Positions 17,555-27,037 of a DNA stretch of 64,000 nt are shown here, in pieces. Source of the DNA: JAIBAJ01 sp965284645 (lineage in GTDB: Bacteria > Bacteroidota > Bacteroidia > JAIBAJ01); contig OZ260106.1 of assembly GCA_965284645.1 (NCBI GenBank), positions 2,294,001-2,358,000 on the forward strand, given 5' to 3'. How positions within the stretch are numbered: the stretch's first letter is position 1; every line of letters starts with the position of its first letter. A program made the translations under genes and the position numbers. The notes under the pieces were generated by a model that was given only the letters and a program-made list of their open reading frames with translations, did no database searches and had not been told where the DNA came from.

Positions 17555-18850
17555 TTATAATGGTTTAAATAAATGTTTGAAACGTTGATAAAAGGCTTTT
17601 TCGAGCTCGTCGCGGTGGTTGGGATGAGCCAAACCGATTAAGGCTCGGGCTCGCTGCTCTAGGTTCATGCCAAAGAGATTGACAGAGCCAAATTCTGTAA
17701 CAACCCAGTGGATATGCCCACGTGTAGTAACCACCCCAGCTCCTTCTTTTAGGTTGGGAACTATTCTTGAAATGCCTTTGTTGGTGGTGGATGGCATAGC
17801 AATAATTGGTTTTCCTCCATCCGACAGAGCGGCGCCACGGATGAAATCCATTTGTCCGCCAATGCCTGAATATTGGTAGGTGCCAATGGAATCGGAGCAT
17901 ACCTGTCCGGTTAAATCAATTTCGATGGCACTGTTGATGGCGGTAACTTTCGGGTTAAGACAAATGATGCGGGGATCGTTGACATAGGCTATATCCAAGG
18001 CCAAAACAATGGGATTGTCGTCCACGAATCGGTAAAGTTTTTCGGTTCCCATCATAAAGCCAGTTACGCAGTACCCTTTTGATTTTTTCTTGAGCGAATT
18101 GTTGATTACCCCTTTTTCGATCAAGGGAATGACGCCATCGGAGAACATTTCGGTATGCAGTCCGAGGTTTTTATGGTTTCCGAGGTTTTTTACAACCGAA
18201 TCGGGAATGGTACCAATGCCCAATTGCAAGGTTGCGCCGTCATCGATGAGGGAGGCTACTTGTTTTCCAATGGTTTCGGTTACGGGAGTAGCGTTTTGGG
18301 CATAACTAATTTCGGGTAAGGGTTCGTCAACCCAAACTGCTGCATCGATTTTGTGGATTGGTAAGAGGGTGTCGCCGTGGGTGCGGGGCATACGAGGATT
18401 GACCTGGGCAATGATTTTCTTAGCATGGTTTACAGCCGAACGGGCAATATCTACGGAGGTTCCCAAGGAGCAAAATCCGTGTGCATCGGGAGGTGAAACA
18501 TGGACAATGGCCACGTCGATAGCCAAAATTCCTTGGGAAAAAAGCAATGGGATTTCGCTAAGGAAAACAGGTACATAATCGCCCCTACCTTCGTTTACAG
18601 CTTTGCGATTGGTATCTGACACGAAGAGTGAATTCATAAAGAAATGCCCTTCCAAACCAGGATCGTTCAGGTCGATTCCTTGCAGGGAAATACTAACCAG
18701 TTCGACTTTACTTAAGCGGTCTTTTTCTGCCACCAAGGCTTTGAGCAGGTGGATGGGGGTTGCCGCACTGCCATGGATAAATACCCGCTGATTGGATTGA
18801 ACCAATCGGAGTGCTTCTTCTTTACTTACAAAATCGGTAGGGTTTTTCAT
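17555..18850 (-). CDS. Acetyl-CoA hydrolase/transferase family (4-hydroxybutyrate CoA-transferase-like)
   Basis: A 431-residue family-I-like CoA-transferase. It has the N-terminal domain with FIHGSAATPIHLLKAL, then VSPPDAHGFCSLGTSVD, the glycine-rich LQLGIGTIPDSV, and the catalytic glutamate in GLHTEMFSDG that forms the enzyme-CoA thioester. C-terminal motifs GQVCSDSIG and GIGGQMDFIRGA follow. It moves CoA between acetyl-CoA and a short carboxylate; 4-hydroxybutyrate or acetate are typical, but the substrate is inferred. The ATG directly follows a strong hairpin with a T-run (18856-18893), leaving almost no leader. The TerB-like gene follows after 2 nt. Confidence 0.88.
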   Translation of the reverse strand: MKNPTDFVSKEEALRLVQSNQRVFIHGSAATPIHLLKALVAEKDRLSKVELVSISLQGIDLNDPGLEGHFFMNSLFVSDTNRKAVNEGRGDYVPVFLSEIPLLFSQGILAIDVAIVHVSPPDAHGFCSLGTSVDIARSAVNHAKKIIAQVNPRMPRTHGDTLLPIHKIDAAVWVDEPLPEISYAQNATPVTETIGKQVASLIDDGATLQLGIGTIPDSVVKNLGNHKNLGLHTEMFSDGVIPLIEKGVINNSLKKKSKGYCVTGFMMGTEKLYRFVDDNPIVLALDIAYVNDPRIICLNPKVTAINSAIEIDLTGQVCSDSIGTYQYSGIGGQMDFIRGAALSDGGKPIIAMPSTTNKGISRIVPNLKEGAGVVTTRGHIHWVVTEFGSVNLFGMNLEQRARALIGLAHPNHRDELEKAFYQRFKHLFKPL

Positions 18851-18855
18851 GAAAA

Positions 18856-18893
18856 AGGGCCAAACAACCCATGCAAAGGTTGAATTTGGCCCT
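18856..18893 (-). terminator. Hairpin with T-run, likely terminator of the TonB receptor gene
   Basis: On the minus strand AGGGCCAAA pairs with TTTGGCCCT (outer 9 bp), with an inner CAACC/GGTTG pair, followed by TTTTT. It lies about 55 nt after the receptor stop codon and ends 5 nt before the ATG of the CoA-transferase, so it may also hinder ribosome access to that start. Confidence 0.8.
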
Positions 18894-18946
18894 CAGGTAC
18901 AAAATGAGCAGAATCAGGCTATTGGCTGATAAAGCGCACGATTTGC

Positions 18947-21382
18947 TTAGAATTCGATGATCAAACCAATGGTTGGTACAATGTTTTTGCTGAAATTTTC
19001 CAATAAAACGGGAATTCCATTGGAACCATCGGCTTTTAATGCTTTTCCGTCGGTGGTTTCAAAGCTGGTATTGTCAGCAGTACGTTTGAATGTGAAGTAA
19101 GGGGGCGATTGTTGGGCCGTCATCAACACATTTTGGAAATCCAAGAACAAATCCATGCTGAATTTCTTGAAGTTGAACATTTTGTCGACGCGCAAATCCA
19201 ATTGGCTGAAGTATTTCAAGCGCTCGGTATTCAATTTGGTATAATCTAGGATTCCGGTTCCAAGCAAAACGAAATTTTGTTGAGAGGCAGCCATATTGAA
19301 CGGTGTAAAAGGTGTGCCACCAGCAAAGCGGTATTTTAGTCCAATTTGCCAACCTTTACCTAATTTAATACCCAAGGTGGTTGAAACCAAGTGCTGGTTG
19401 TCCCAAGCGGATGCAATAAGTTTATTGTCGATTCCAGAATATTTGCTTCGAACGTAGGTATAGCTTAACACATAGAACAATCGTTTAACCAGTTTTTGTT
19501 GAACGAAGAATTCAAAACCGTAGGTCTCGCCAATGCCCGTGCTTTGGATTGGCTCGCTGCCGATACTGCCGAAATCGCTACCTAAATTAGCCAGTGAATA
19601 GCCATTGTTGATAGAAACGGGATAGTTGCTATAGCGTTTATAAAAGCCTTCGAGGGTAAACCTCAGACTTTCGTTGGGTAGGAATTGAGTGCCCAATACA
19701 TAGTGCAAGGAACGGATGTATTTCATCGAACGGTTTACCAATTCGTTGTTGGCATCGCGGAAACCAAGCGAGGTGTAGGTAGGAATTTTATGGTACAAAC
19801 CAACCGAAGCTGTCAGATCCCATTTGGCTGAAAGGTGATAAGCAAAGGATAGGCGGGGTGACAAGGTGTTGAGTGGATTGTTGCCATTCTTCATAAAGGA
19901 ATTCATATCGGTTCGAATGCCAAAAGAGGTAAGTAATTTGTTGTTGAACAATTCCTTGGAAACCTGACCGAATGCACCATATTTAAAAAAATCGATAGCT
20001 GAGCTGATGTTAACGGTAACACCGGGGATAATTACATTACCTAAAGAATCAGAAATGGTATTCGTAACTTTATTAAACAGTTCGGTATTGTATTTTACAT
20101 ATTGTCCCATCACCCCGTATGAAATTTTCCAGCCATTGATGTATTTGTTCACATCCACCCGTAGTTTATTTTCGATTTCTTGTGAGCGCAGTTTGAAATT
20201 ACGTTTGGTTTCGTCGTTGTATTGGGCATCTTCGAAGCGATCGATATCGTTATTAAACATATTTCGGCTTACAGCTACTTGCACAAAACCTTTGTTTACC
20301 AATCGTTTGAGGACAAAGCCAGTGGTGTAGTTCCATTGTTTAATTATAGGCAAGGAGCGACGGAGGTATTCATTTTCGGGTGTGGATTCCTTGGTTGCAC
20401 CGAACGAAAAGTTGTCGATTGCGCCTAAACCAATGGCGGTAAGGGTTGTTTTCTCATTGAATTTATGCACCACTTTGTATTGAAAATCCCAGAAGTTAGG
20501 ACGAATCGGAAGATCGATTAATTTGAAAAGAAAGTCGAGGTAGGATTTACGGGCCGAAACGATAAAATTCGTTTTTTTTCCCATTGGACCTTCAAGTGTA
20601 GCCACAGCTTCGGTAAAACTCAAACGGATATTGCCACTAAATTTCTCAGGGTTGCCTTGGCGTTGTTTGATGATAAAGGTGGAGGCAATGGCATTGTCGT
20701 AGCGGGCGTCAAAGGCCGAGGAGGTAAGTTTCACATCTTCGATAAGCGAGACATTTAAAATGCCTTGAGCGCCACCCGAACTGCCTTGGGTTTGGAAATG
20801 GTTTAGCACAGGGATTTCTATACCATCGATATAATATACATTTTCATTTGGAGCCCCGCCACGGATAATAATATCGTTGCGGGATGCGCCACCATTGGCC
20901 CCTCCAACTCCCGGTAAGGTTTGGATAACGCGCGAAACATCGAAACTTCCACCTGGGTTAGATTTAATTTCTTCGGTGGTCAGTTGCTGTACCGATAGCG
21001 GGGTAATCATATCGGTTGCCACCGCCGAACGGCCTTTATCGAAGGTAACCGTTACTTGGGATAATTGGGTGTTGGAACTTTCCAATTCGAAATTCACAAT
21101 TTGGTCGTTTCCAGAATTTAGTACGATGTTTTCTTTAATCAGGGTAGTGTATCCTAAATTGGTTGCTCTTAGGTTGTAGGTCCCTACAGGTAAAATAATT
21201 TTGTAGTTTCCATCGATATCGGTGCTGGTTCCATTGGTGGTTCCATCGATAATGATGTTGGCCCCAACGATTGTTTCTTGGGTGTTTTTGTCTTTTACTG
21301 TTCCTCGAATAACCCCTGTTACTTGGGCTTGAATTGAAAAGCAAAGGGAAAGGAAAGTAAGAAAAAAGGTGGTTATTTTCAT
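18947..21382 (-). CDS. TonB-dependent outer-membrane receptor with carboxypeptidase-like N-domain
   Basis: Sec signal at residues 1-19 (ending IQAQ), then a carboxypeptidase-regulatory-like domain (about 22-105: VIRGTVKDKNTQETIVGANI, DGNYKIILPVGTYNL), a plug domain (SVQQLTTEEIKSNPGGSFDVSRVIQTLPGV ... IIIRGGAPNENVYYIDGIEIP) and a beta-barrel of about 550 residues ending in an aromatic residue (LIIEF). It should import a substrate across the outer membrane using TonB energy. No SusD partner is adjacent, so this is not a SusC/D pair, and the ligand is unknown. The ATG at 21382 replaces a TTG two codons upstream. Confidence 0.92.
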   Translation of the reverse strand: MKITTFFLTFLSLCFSIQAQVTGVIRGTVKDKNTQETIVGANIIIDGTTNGTSTDIDGNYKIILPVGTYNLRATNLGYTTLIKENIVLNSGNDQIVNFELESSNTQLSQVTVTFDKGRSAVATDMITPLSVQQLTTEEIKSNPGGSFDVSRVIQTLPGVGGANGGASRNDIIIRGGAPNENVYYIDGIEIPVLNHFQTQGSSGGAQGILNVSLIEDVKLTSSAFDARYDNAIASTFIIKQRQGNPEKFSGNIRLSFTEAVATLEGPMGKKTNFIVSARKSYLDFLFKLIDLPIRPNFWDFQYKVVHKFNEKTTLTAIGLGAIDNFSFGATKESTPENEYLRRSLPIIKQWNYTTGFVLKRLVNKGFVQVAVSRNMFNNDIDRFEDAQYNDETKRNFKLRSQEIENKLRVDVNKYINGWKISYGVMGQYVKYNTELFNKVTNTISDSLGNVIIPGVTVNISSAIDFFKYGAFGQVSKELFNNKLLTSFGIRTDMNSFMKNGNNPLNTLSPRLSFAYHLSAKWDLTASVGLYHKIPTYTSLGFRDANNELVNRSMKYIRSLHYVLGTQFLPNESLRFTLEGFYKRYSNYPVSINNGYSLANLGSDFGSIGSEPIQSTGIGETYGFEFFVQQKLVKRLFYVLSYTYVRSKYSGIDNKLIASAWDNQHLVSTTLGIKLGKGWQIGLKYRFAGGTPFTPFNMAASQQNFVLLGTGILDYTKLNTERLKYFSQLDLRVDKMFNFKKFSMDLFLDFQNVLMTAQQSPPYFTFKRTADNTSFETTDGKALKADGSNGIPVLLENFSKNIVPTIGLIIEF

Positions 21383-21726
21383 TGCCAAAGGCTAAGTGAT
21401 TTGTATGGGCGATTAAAGGAGGTTGCGAAATTAGTTTACTTTGTTTAACGAAAAACAAATAAGTTTAAACAAAGTCTTAAAATAGCTTAATGGATGCGCC
21501 TTGCGTTCAAAATAGGGGATAGGATAGGGGTAAACTTAGGGTTGAAATTAGTGTAAATTGATTTTTTGTCCATTTTGAGCATGAATTTTAATCTATTTTT
21601 TGTTCAATGTATCCGTGCTTTTTGGATTTTGGTAGGATTGGTAAATGCGGAAGATGCAGTATTTTACTTCAGTTTTTTCAAGAAAATGTGGGCCTGAAAT
21701 TGGACTAAACATAATGTCCATTCGGT

Positions 21727-21833
21727 ATTAATCCAAAATTTATCAATTTGAGAATTTATTAATCCGAACTGCTAGGTTTACAGTTGGTTAATCGATTGTG
21801 CATTTCTATTGTGAAATCTGGGTAAATTGTGTT
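21727..21833 (+). repeat. Family-2 AT-rich repeat, internally deleted copy
   Basis: Matches both ends of the family-2 repeat (ATTAATCCAAAATTTATCAA, then AATCCGAACTGCTAGGTTTA, then CAGTTGGTTAATCG and GTGAAATCTGGGT) but lacks the central hairpin found in the copies at 32532 and 41262. The remainder of the 540-nt gap upstream (21383-21726) holds nothing I can name. Confidence 0.65.
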
Positions 21834-21847
21834 TTCAAAACCTGCTA

Positions 21848-21929
21848 TTCACCGAAAGTTATAACCTACGGTGAATATAATCACCAAAAGTTATAACCTA
21901 TGGTGAATGTAATCACTAAAAGTTATAGG
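21848..21929. repeat. Palindromic tandem repeat, 2.5 units of ~32 bp
   Basis: Units at 21848-21880 and 21881-21912 read TTCACC...GTTATAACCT...GGTGAA with 6-bp (second unit 5-bp) inverted arms; a third, partial unit (21913-21929) runs into the ATPase pseudogene. Each unit could form a hairpin or bind a dimeric regulator. Confidence 0.85.
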
Positions 21930-21939
21930 TTGCAATCGA

Positions 21940-23061
21940 ATACATCAACGACTTCTGCAATCCGTCATCGAAAAGCAATTTGGTTCGGGCAAGGCCATCG
22001 TTTTGATTGGACCTCGGCAAGTTGGGAAAACAACTTTGATTGAAGAAATGCTCAAGGATAAAGAATTCTTGTTTTTTGAATGAGGCAATCCTGCCACTCG
22101 AGCCTTGTTGAATCAGCCTAATACAGAGCAAATAAGGTCGATTTTGGGAGCAAATAAATTGGTGTTTATTGATGAGGCTCAGCGTATTGAAGGCATTGGT
22201 TTGACCATGAAAATCATCATCGATCGGATCAAGAACGTCCAAATTTTGGTCAGCGGTTCGTCCTCCTTCGACCTAAGCAATACCTTAAATGAGCCATTGA
22301 CTGGTCGAAAATGGGAATACCACCTTTTACCTATTTCGTTTCAGGAATATGAAGCCAAGCATGGACGATTGTATACCGAACAACAATTGGAGAATCGGCT
22401 TTTGTATGGCTTTTATCCAGACGTGTGGAATCATCCTGGAAAGGAACAGGGAGTTCTTAGCAATTTGGTAAACAGCTATTTGTACCGCGATATATTGTCT
22501 TATTCCGACATTCGAAAATCCGATGTTTTGGAAAAATTGGTAAGGGCTTTGGCATTGCAAGTCGGGCAAGAGGTAAATTATACTGAATTGGCCCAATTGC
22601 TTAACATTGATAAAAATACAGTCAATAAATACATTCAAATTCTCGAGCAAGGCTATGTGATTTTCCGTTTAGGAAGTTTCAGTCGCAATCTTCGGAACGA
22701 GATTAAGACCAATATGAAAGTGTATTTTTACGACAATGGGGTTCGCAATATGGTGATAGGAAATTTCAACACCTTGGCCCTTCGAAACGATGTGGGGGCT
22801 CTATGGGAGAATTTCCTGATATCGGAGCGGAAAAAGTGCATTGAATACAGCCAAAGTCTGGCCAAAACCTATTTTTGGCGAACCAAGCAACAGCAGGAAA
22901 TCGATTTGGTGGAAGAGCATTCGGGCAAAATGTGGGGATTTGAATTTAAGTGGAACGAAAGGCGAGTTAAAAAAATTCCAACTACTTTTTCGCAAACCTA
23001 CCAAGCCGAGTGTAAGGTTATCAATCGATCCAATTTCAGGGAGTTTATAATGTTAAAGTAG
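21940..23061 (+). pseudogene. Disrupted AAA/DUF4143 ATPase
   Basis: An AAA_14-type ATPase with a C-terminal DUF4143 domain, broken near its start. The Walker A motif GPRQVGKTT lies at about 21999-22030, followed in frame by a TGA at 22081-22083; the frame continues with NPATRALLNQPNTEQ, Walker B KLVFIDEAQRI, the sensor SGSSSFDLS, and DUF4143 with its nuclease-like ALWENFLISERKK and EIDLVEE...GFEFKW. Upstream of Walker A the frame has no ATG, GTG or TTG before a TAA at 21910, so the start also seems lost. Translation from the TTG at 22105 would give 318 residues without an ATP site. Such proteins are common, poorly understood NTPases in this phylum. Confidence 0.85.
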
Positions 23062-23074
23062 GAGTTAATTTTTA

Positions 23075-23224
23075 TGCGTGCCTTTTTGCCCCTAGGTTTT
23101 ACCTAATAATCCCTACTGTAGCGGAAGGCAAAAAGCCGGGCTTTCGGCGGTAGTCCTCGGTCCGCTCCGCGCCTACGCATCCCTGTGGGCTACACTGCCT
23201 CAATCCCTGCCCGATAGCCCTTCG
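23075..23224 (+). repeat. Dispersed intergenic element, copy D
   Basis: Begins 14 nt after the ATPase pseudogene, sense strand. Helix 1 has a completely different sequence from other copies yet still pairs: CTTTTTGCC (23082-23090) with GGCAAAAAG (23127-23135), 9 bp. The inner helix is GTAGTCC / GGGCTAC, and CGGGC pairs with GCCCG. The rest of the gap (23225-23471) has AT-rich direct repeats (ATTAAAAATTAA style) and nothing coding. Confidence 0.85.
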
Positions 23225-23471
23225 AAAGGCAGTTGTGGTTAATTTAGGCTTTTTCAAAGTTCAGGGTTCAAGGTTCAAGGCATCCAACTAGAAACTGAAA
23301 ACTAAAAACAAGGATCAACGACCAAATTCGTTCGGAGCACCCAGGGCCCGCGTAATAATTAAAAATTAAAGAATTAAGAATTAAAAATATTGGAGATAGG
23401 ATAGTAATTCAGGTGTTAAAACCTCAGTTGCCAACCTGACAACAGTCATTTCTTAAGCATTACGCGCTTGC

Positions 23472-23479
23472 TACTTTCG
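23472..23479 (+). promoter_or_regulatory. Promoter-like core TACTTTCG for ThDP-tryptophanase operon
   Basis: Near match to TAnnTTTG (one base off), 16 nt before the ATG at 23496. No clear -33 TTTG is seen. Confidence 0.45.
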
Positions 23480-23495
23480 CCTCAAAGCTTTTGCC

Positions 23496-25223
23496 ATGAA
23501 CGGAGGTGAAATTATTGCCAAAACCCTGCAATTGCACGGTGTTAAATTTCTATTTACCCTTTGTGGGGGACATATTTCTCCAATTTTCGTTGGGGCTGAA
23601 AACCTAGGAATTCGAGTGGTGGATACGCGACATGAAGCCACAGCTGTATTTGCTGCCGATGCTGTTTCTCGTCTTTCTGGAACGCTCGGAGTGGCTGCTG
23701 TTACCGCCGGTCCTGGACTTACCAATGCCATTACAGCTGTTAAAAATGCCTACTTAGCCCAGTCGCCTTTGCTAATCCTTGGTGGTGGGGCTGCCACAAT
23801 TTTGAAAGGCCGAGGTTCGCTTCAGGATATCGACCAAATGGCCCTCATGAAACCCAATGTAAAATGGGCTGCCCGGATCACAAAAGTGAAACAAATCGTA
23901 CCGGTGCTCACCCAAGCCTTTCAAAGGGCTCAGGAAGGTGTGCCGGGTCCGGTTTTTGTTGAATGTCCAATCGATACTCTTTACGACGAAGAACTGGTTC
24001 GAAGTTGGTACGGGGCAAAATCCAAAGAACAGTCGCCCCGAAACCTTCAGGAAAAGGCCTTACAATGGTATATAAACCGCCATGCCCGCAAGCTTTTCGA
24101 AGGGAAAGACCAAGTCCAGTTTCCATCCAAACCTGCAAAAGCAAAAGTTCCAACGGCTTCTTCTGACTCCGTTTTAAAGGCAGTTTCACTTTTGGCAAAA
24201 GCTCAAAAGCCCCTGCTTATTTTGGGGAGCGGTGCGGTGATGCAACCCGAGCAGGTACAATCCTTGGCTACTGCCGTTGAAAAATTAGGAATCCCCGTAT
24301 TCCTAAGTGGCATGGGAAGAGGTTTGCTTGGTCCCGAAAATCCGCTTCAAATGCGGCATAAACGCAAAGAAGCCATTAAAGAATCGGACCTGATTGTTTT
24401 GGCTGGGGTGCCCAACGATTTTCGCCTGGATTATGGTGCCCACATAGGTTCACGTAAGTTTATTTCCATTAACCGATCAAAGGAAGATTTATTCAAAAAC
24501 AAACGGCCTACCTTGGCTATCCTAGCCGATCCGCAAGATTTTATTGTTCAACTGGCAAAACAATTCCAAAGCCGATCTAACACTTGGATTGAAAACCTTA
24601 GACAGCGCGACTTGAAGCGGGAGTCCGAAATAAATGCCCAAATGGAGGAACCAACCCAAGGTATAAATCCCCTTGGTTTGTTTCGTCACCTGGATGCAAA
24701 ACTTGGTTCGAATGCTGTTTTGGTAGCCGATGGAGGCGATTTTGTGGCCACCTCAGCCTATACCTTACGACCACGAGCGCCGCTATCTTGGCTCGATCCA
24801 GGAGTATTTGGAACCTTGGGTGTTGGAGCAGGTTTTGCGTTGGGTGCTAAATTGGTTTTCCCAGAAAAGGAAGTGTTCATCATCTTTGGCGATGGTAGTT
24901 CGGGCTATGGACTAATCGAATTCGACACCTTTGTTCGCCATAAACTCCCTGTAATTGCAGTTATTGGCAATGATGCCTGCTGGAACCAAATAGCCCGCGA
25001 CCAAGTGGAGTTTTTGAAAAGCCATTGTGCTGTAACCTTAGCCCATTCGGATTACGAAAAGATTGCTCAAGCCTTTGGTGGCCGCGGACAAAGAGTAGAG
25101 AAGTTAGACCAATTCAAATCTGCCCTCGAAGAAGCCACTGCCGCTACTGCACAAGGAATTCCTTATATCATCAATGCCATTTTAGCCCAAAGCGATTTCC
25201 GCAAAGGCTCAATTTCAATGTAA
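23496..25223 (+). CDS. Thiamine-diphosphate enzyme, acetolactate-synthase/ILVBL-like
   Basis: A 575-residue ThDP enzyme with the three-domain layout of acetolactate synthase. The N-terminal PYR domain has GVKFLFTLCGGHISPIF and the catalytic glutamate in DTRHEATAVFAADA; a central Rossmann-like domain contains KPLLILGSGAV; the C-terminal PP domain carries the ThDP/Mg motif GDGSSGYGLIEF...GNDACWNQ. The HISPIF and RDQVEF features are closer to the ILVBL/2-hydroxyacyl lyase-like branch than to biosynthetic IlvB, and no small subunit is adjacent. It is followed after 11 nt by tryptophanase, whose product pyruvate is a plausible substrate; that link is inference. Confidence 0.85.
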   Translation: MNGGEIIAKTLQLHGVKFLFTLCGGHISPIFVGAENLGIRVVDTRHEATAVFAADAVSRLSGTLGVAAVTAGPGLTNAITAVKNAYLAQSPLLILGGGAATILKGRGSLQDIDQMALMKPNVKWAARITKVKQIVPVLTQAFQRAQEGVPGPVFVECPIDTLYDEELVRSWYGAKSKEQSPRNLQEKALQWYINRHARKLFEGKDQVQFPSKPAKAKVPTASSDSVLKAVSLLAKAQKPLLILGSGAVMQPEQVQSLATAVEKLGIPVFLSGMGRGLLGPENPLQMRHKRKEAIKESDLIVLAGVPNDFRLDYGAHIGSRKFISINRSKEDLFKNKRPTLAILADPQDFIVQLAKQFQSRSNTWIENLRQRDLKRESEINAQMEEPTQGINPLGLFRHLDAKLGSNAVLVADGGDFVATSAYTLRPRAPLSWLDPGVFGTLGVGAGFALGAKLVFPEKEVFIIFGDGSSGYGLIEFDTFVRHKLPVIAVIGNDACWNQIARDQVEFLKSHCAVTLAHSDYEKIAQAFGGRGQRVEKLDQFKSALEEATAATAQGIPYIINAILAQSDFRKGSISM

Positions 25224-25234
25224 TAGTTTAGAAC

Positions 25235-26647
25235 ATGACCGATAAAAAACGAAAAGTATTAGCCGAACCTTTTAAAATTAAAATGGTGGAACCTTTGAAA
25301 GTAACCACCGAAGAATACCGTCAAAAAGCCCTGAAAGATGCAGGGTTTAATCCCTTTTTGCTCCATGCCGAAGATGTGTTTATCGACTTCCTTACCGATA
25401 GCGGAACCGGTGCCATGAGCGATTCGCAGTGGGCTGGCATCATGTTGGGCGACGAAAGTTATGCCGGAGCCAAAAGCTGGGAACACTTGGAAGCTGTTGT
25501 AAAGGATTTAACCGGAATGCCTCACATTCTTCCTACCCATCAAGGCAGGGCAGCCGAGCGGATTTTGTATGGACTTTTAGGTGGAAGCAACAAAGTATTT
25601 ATCAGCAATACCCACTTCGACACCACTCGAGCCAATATCGAATTTACAGGCGCTACCGCCATTGATGTTATGCCCGACGAAGCAAAGGACCCCGAATTGT
25701 TCCTCCCATTCAAAGGCAATATGGATTTGGATAAACTCCAAGGGCTAATTCAAGAAAAAGGAGCATCCAACATCGGTGCAGTTATTATTACTGTGACCAA
25801 TAATTCTGCTGGAGGTCAACCAGTTAGTATGGAAAATGTGAAAGCTATTCGTTCCATCTGCGACCAAAATGGATTGCTATTGGTGATTGATGGTTGCCGA
25901 ATTGCCGAGAACAGTTATTTCATTCAGCAAAGGGAAAAAGGTTATGAAAACAAATCCTTCAAGGAAATTGCCCAAGAGATGCTGCGTTTGGGAGACGCCT
26001 TTATTATGAGTGCCAAAAAAGATGGAATGGTTAATATTGGAGGTTTGCTCACTTTGAAAAATGAGGAATTGGCTTTACGCTGTAAGAACCTACTCATCAT
26101 TTCTGAAGGGTTTACCACTTATGGCGGTTTAGCAGGTAGGGATATGGAAGCCTTGTCCATTGGTTTACAGGAGGTGTTCAATCCTGATTACTTGCACTAC
26201 CGCATCCGAAGCACCGCTTACCTAGGCGAGCATTTGCGAAAAATGGGAATTCCGGTGGTGTGGCCTATTGGTGGACATGCCGTGTACATCGATGCCCATA
26301 AGTTGTACCCTAATATTCCAATTGGTCAATTCCCCGGTCAGGCCTTGGTTTGCGATTTGTATGTGCAAGGAGGAATTCGCTGTGTGGAAGTTGGTTCGGT
26401 GATGTTTGGCAAAAACGATGAAAATGGCAAGTTGATTCCTGCAGCCAATGAACTGGTGCGGTTGGCCATTCCGCGCCGGGTATATACCCAAAGCCATATT
26501 GATTATGTACTCGAAGTTTTCGAGGATATTTTGGAATTAAGAGGACAAAAAACGGGATATCGAATTACCTATGAACCGCCATTTTTGAGACATTTTACGG
26601 CGAGGTTTGAGAAAGTAGGGAATGAAGCAAATGCACCAGAAATCTAA
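25235..26647 (+). CDS. tnaA: Tryptophanase (beta-eliminating lyase)
   Basis: A PLP enzyme of 470 residues that splits L-tryptophan to indole, pyruvate and ammonia. Family motifs are TDSGTGAMSDSQWAGIMLGDESYAGA, ILPTHQGRAAERILY, THFDTTRANIEFTGA, ITNNSAGGQPVSM and the PLP-lysine region MSAKKDGMVNIGG (Lys pair at about 261-262). In tyrosine phenol-lyase the C-terminal motif has Phe where tryptophanase has His; here it is FLRHFTARFEKV, which favours tryptophanase. No leader peptide of the enterobacterial TnaC kind is present; the gene is second in an operon after the ThDP enzyme (11-nt gap). Substrate preference is strong but not proven. Confidence 0.88.
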   Translation: MTDKKRKVLAEPFKIKMVEPLKVTTEEYRQKALKDAGFNPFLLHAEDVFIDFLTDSGTGAMSDSQWAGIMLGDESYAGAKSWEHLEAVVKDLTGMPHILPTHQGRAAERILYGLLGGSNKVFISNTHFDTTRANIEFTGATAIDVMPDEAKDPELFLPFKGNMDLDKLQGLIQEKGASNIGAVIITVTNNSAGGQPVSMENVKAIRSICDQNGLLLVIDGCRIAENSYFIQQREKGYENKSFKEIAQEMLRLGDAFIMSAKKDGMVNIGGLLTLKNEELALRCKNLLIISEGFTTYGGLAGRDMEALSIGLQEVFNPDYLHYRIRSTAYLGEHLRKMGIPVVWPIGGHAVYIDAHKLYPNIPIGQFPGQALVCDLYVQGGIRCVEVGSVMFGKNDENGKLIPAANELVRLAIPRRVYTQSHIDYVLEVFEDILELRGQKTGYRITYEPPFLRHFTARFEKVGNEANAPEI

Positions 26648-26701
26648 TTGGGATTCATTGATGGCCATGAAGTTAAATCCTTGAAAAATGGAGATAATTT
26701 T

Positions 26702-26724
26702 AACCCAGATTACGCATTAGAAAT
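26702..26724 (-). repeat. Family-2 repeat fragment
   Basis: A 23-nt stretch (AACCCAGATTACGCATTAGA and three further bases) identical to the end of the family-2 copy at 44587. The rest of the copy is missing. The gap 26648-26886 holds nothing else I can name. Confidence 0.6.
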
Positions 26725-26886
26725 CGTAGTGAAGCTTTCAAACGCAATAAAGACGAGGGTTTCAGGTTAATTTTTGGGTGAAGGAATAGTAAACCATTTT
26801 GAAGTCAAAAATTGTTCTGAAATCCTTGTATTTGAAGCAGTTGGAAGCTGTAATAGATTTCTAATGCTGAATTTGGGTTTAATGAT

Positions 26887-27037
26887 TTGGCGGGCCCCCA
26901 ACCGCAAATACCGCTTCCTACGTCTATTTTAGTTGGTGCATGGCGGTTGGGTCAGGCTTTCGGCGCTAGTCCTCGGTCTGCTCCGTTCCTCCGCATCCCT
27001 GTGGGCTAGACTGCCTCTATCCTTGCCCGGGCATTCC
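26887..27037 (+). repeat. Dispersed intergenic element, copy E
   Basis: Sense strand, 240 nt after the tryptophanase stop. Helix 1: CCCAACCGC (26897-26905) with GCGGTTGGG (26943-26951), 9 bp. The inner helix is CTAGTCC / GGGCTAG; the AGG/CCT variant of the middle pair is used. Confidence 0.85.

Noticed and set aside
18947..21382. TonB receptor as part of a polysaccharide utilisation locus
   Set aside because: No SusD, glycoside hydrolase or regulator is adjacent; the neighbours are a CoA-transferase and a TerB-like protein.
21848..21929. Palindromic 32-bp repeats as a CRISPR array
   Set aside because: Units abut with no spacers of constant length, only 2.5 copies exist, and no cas gene is in the window.
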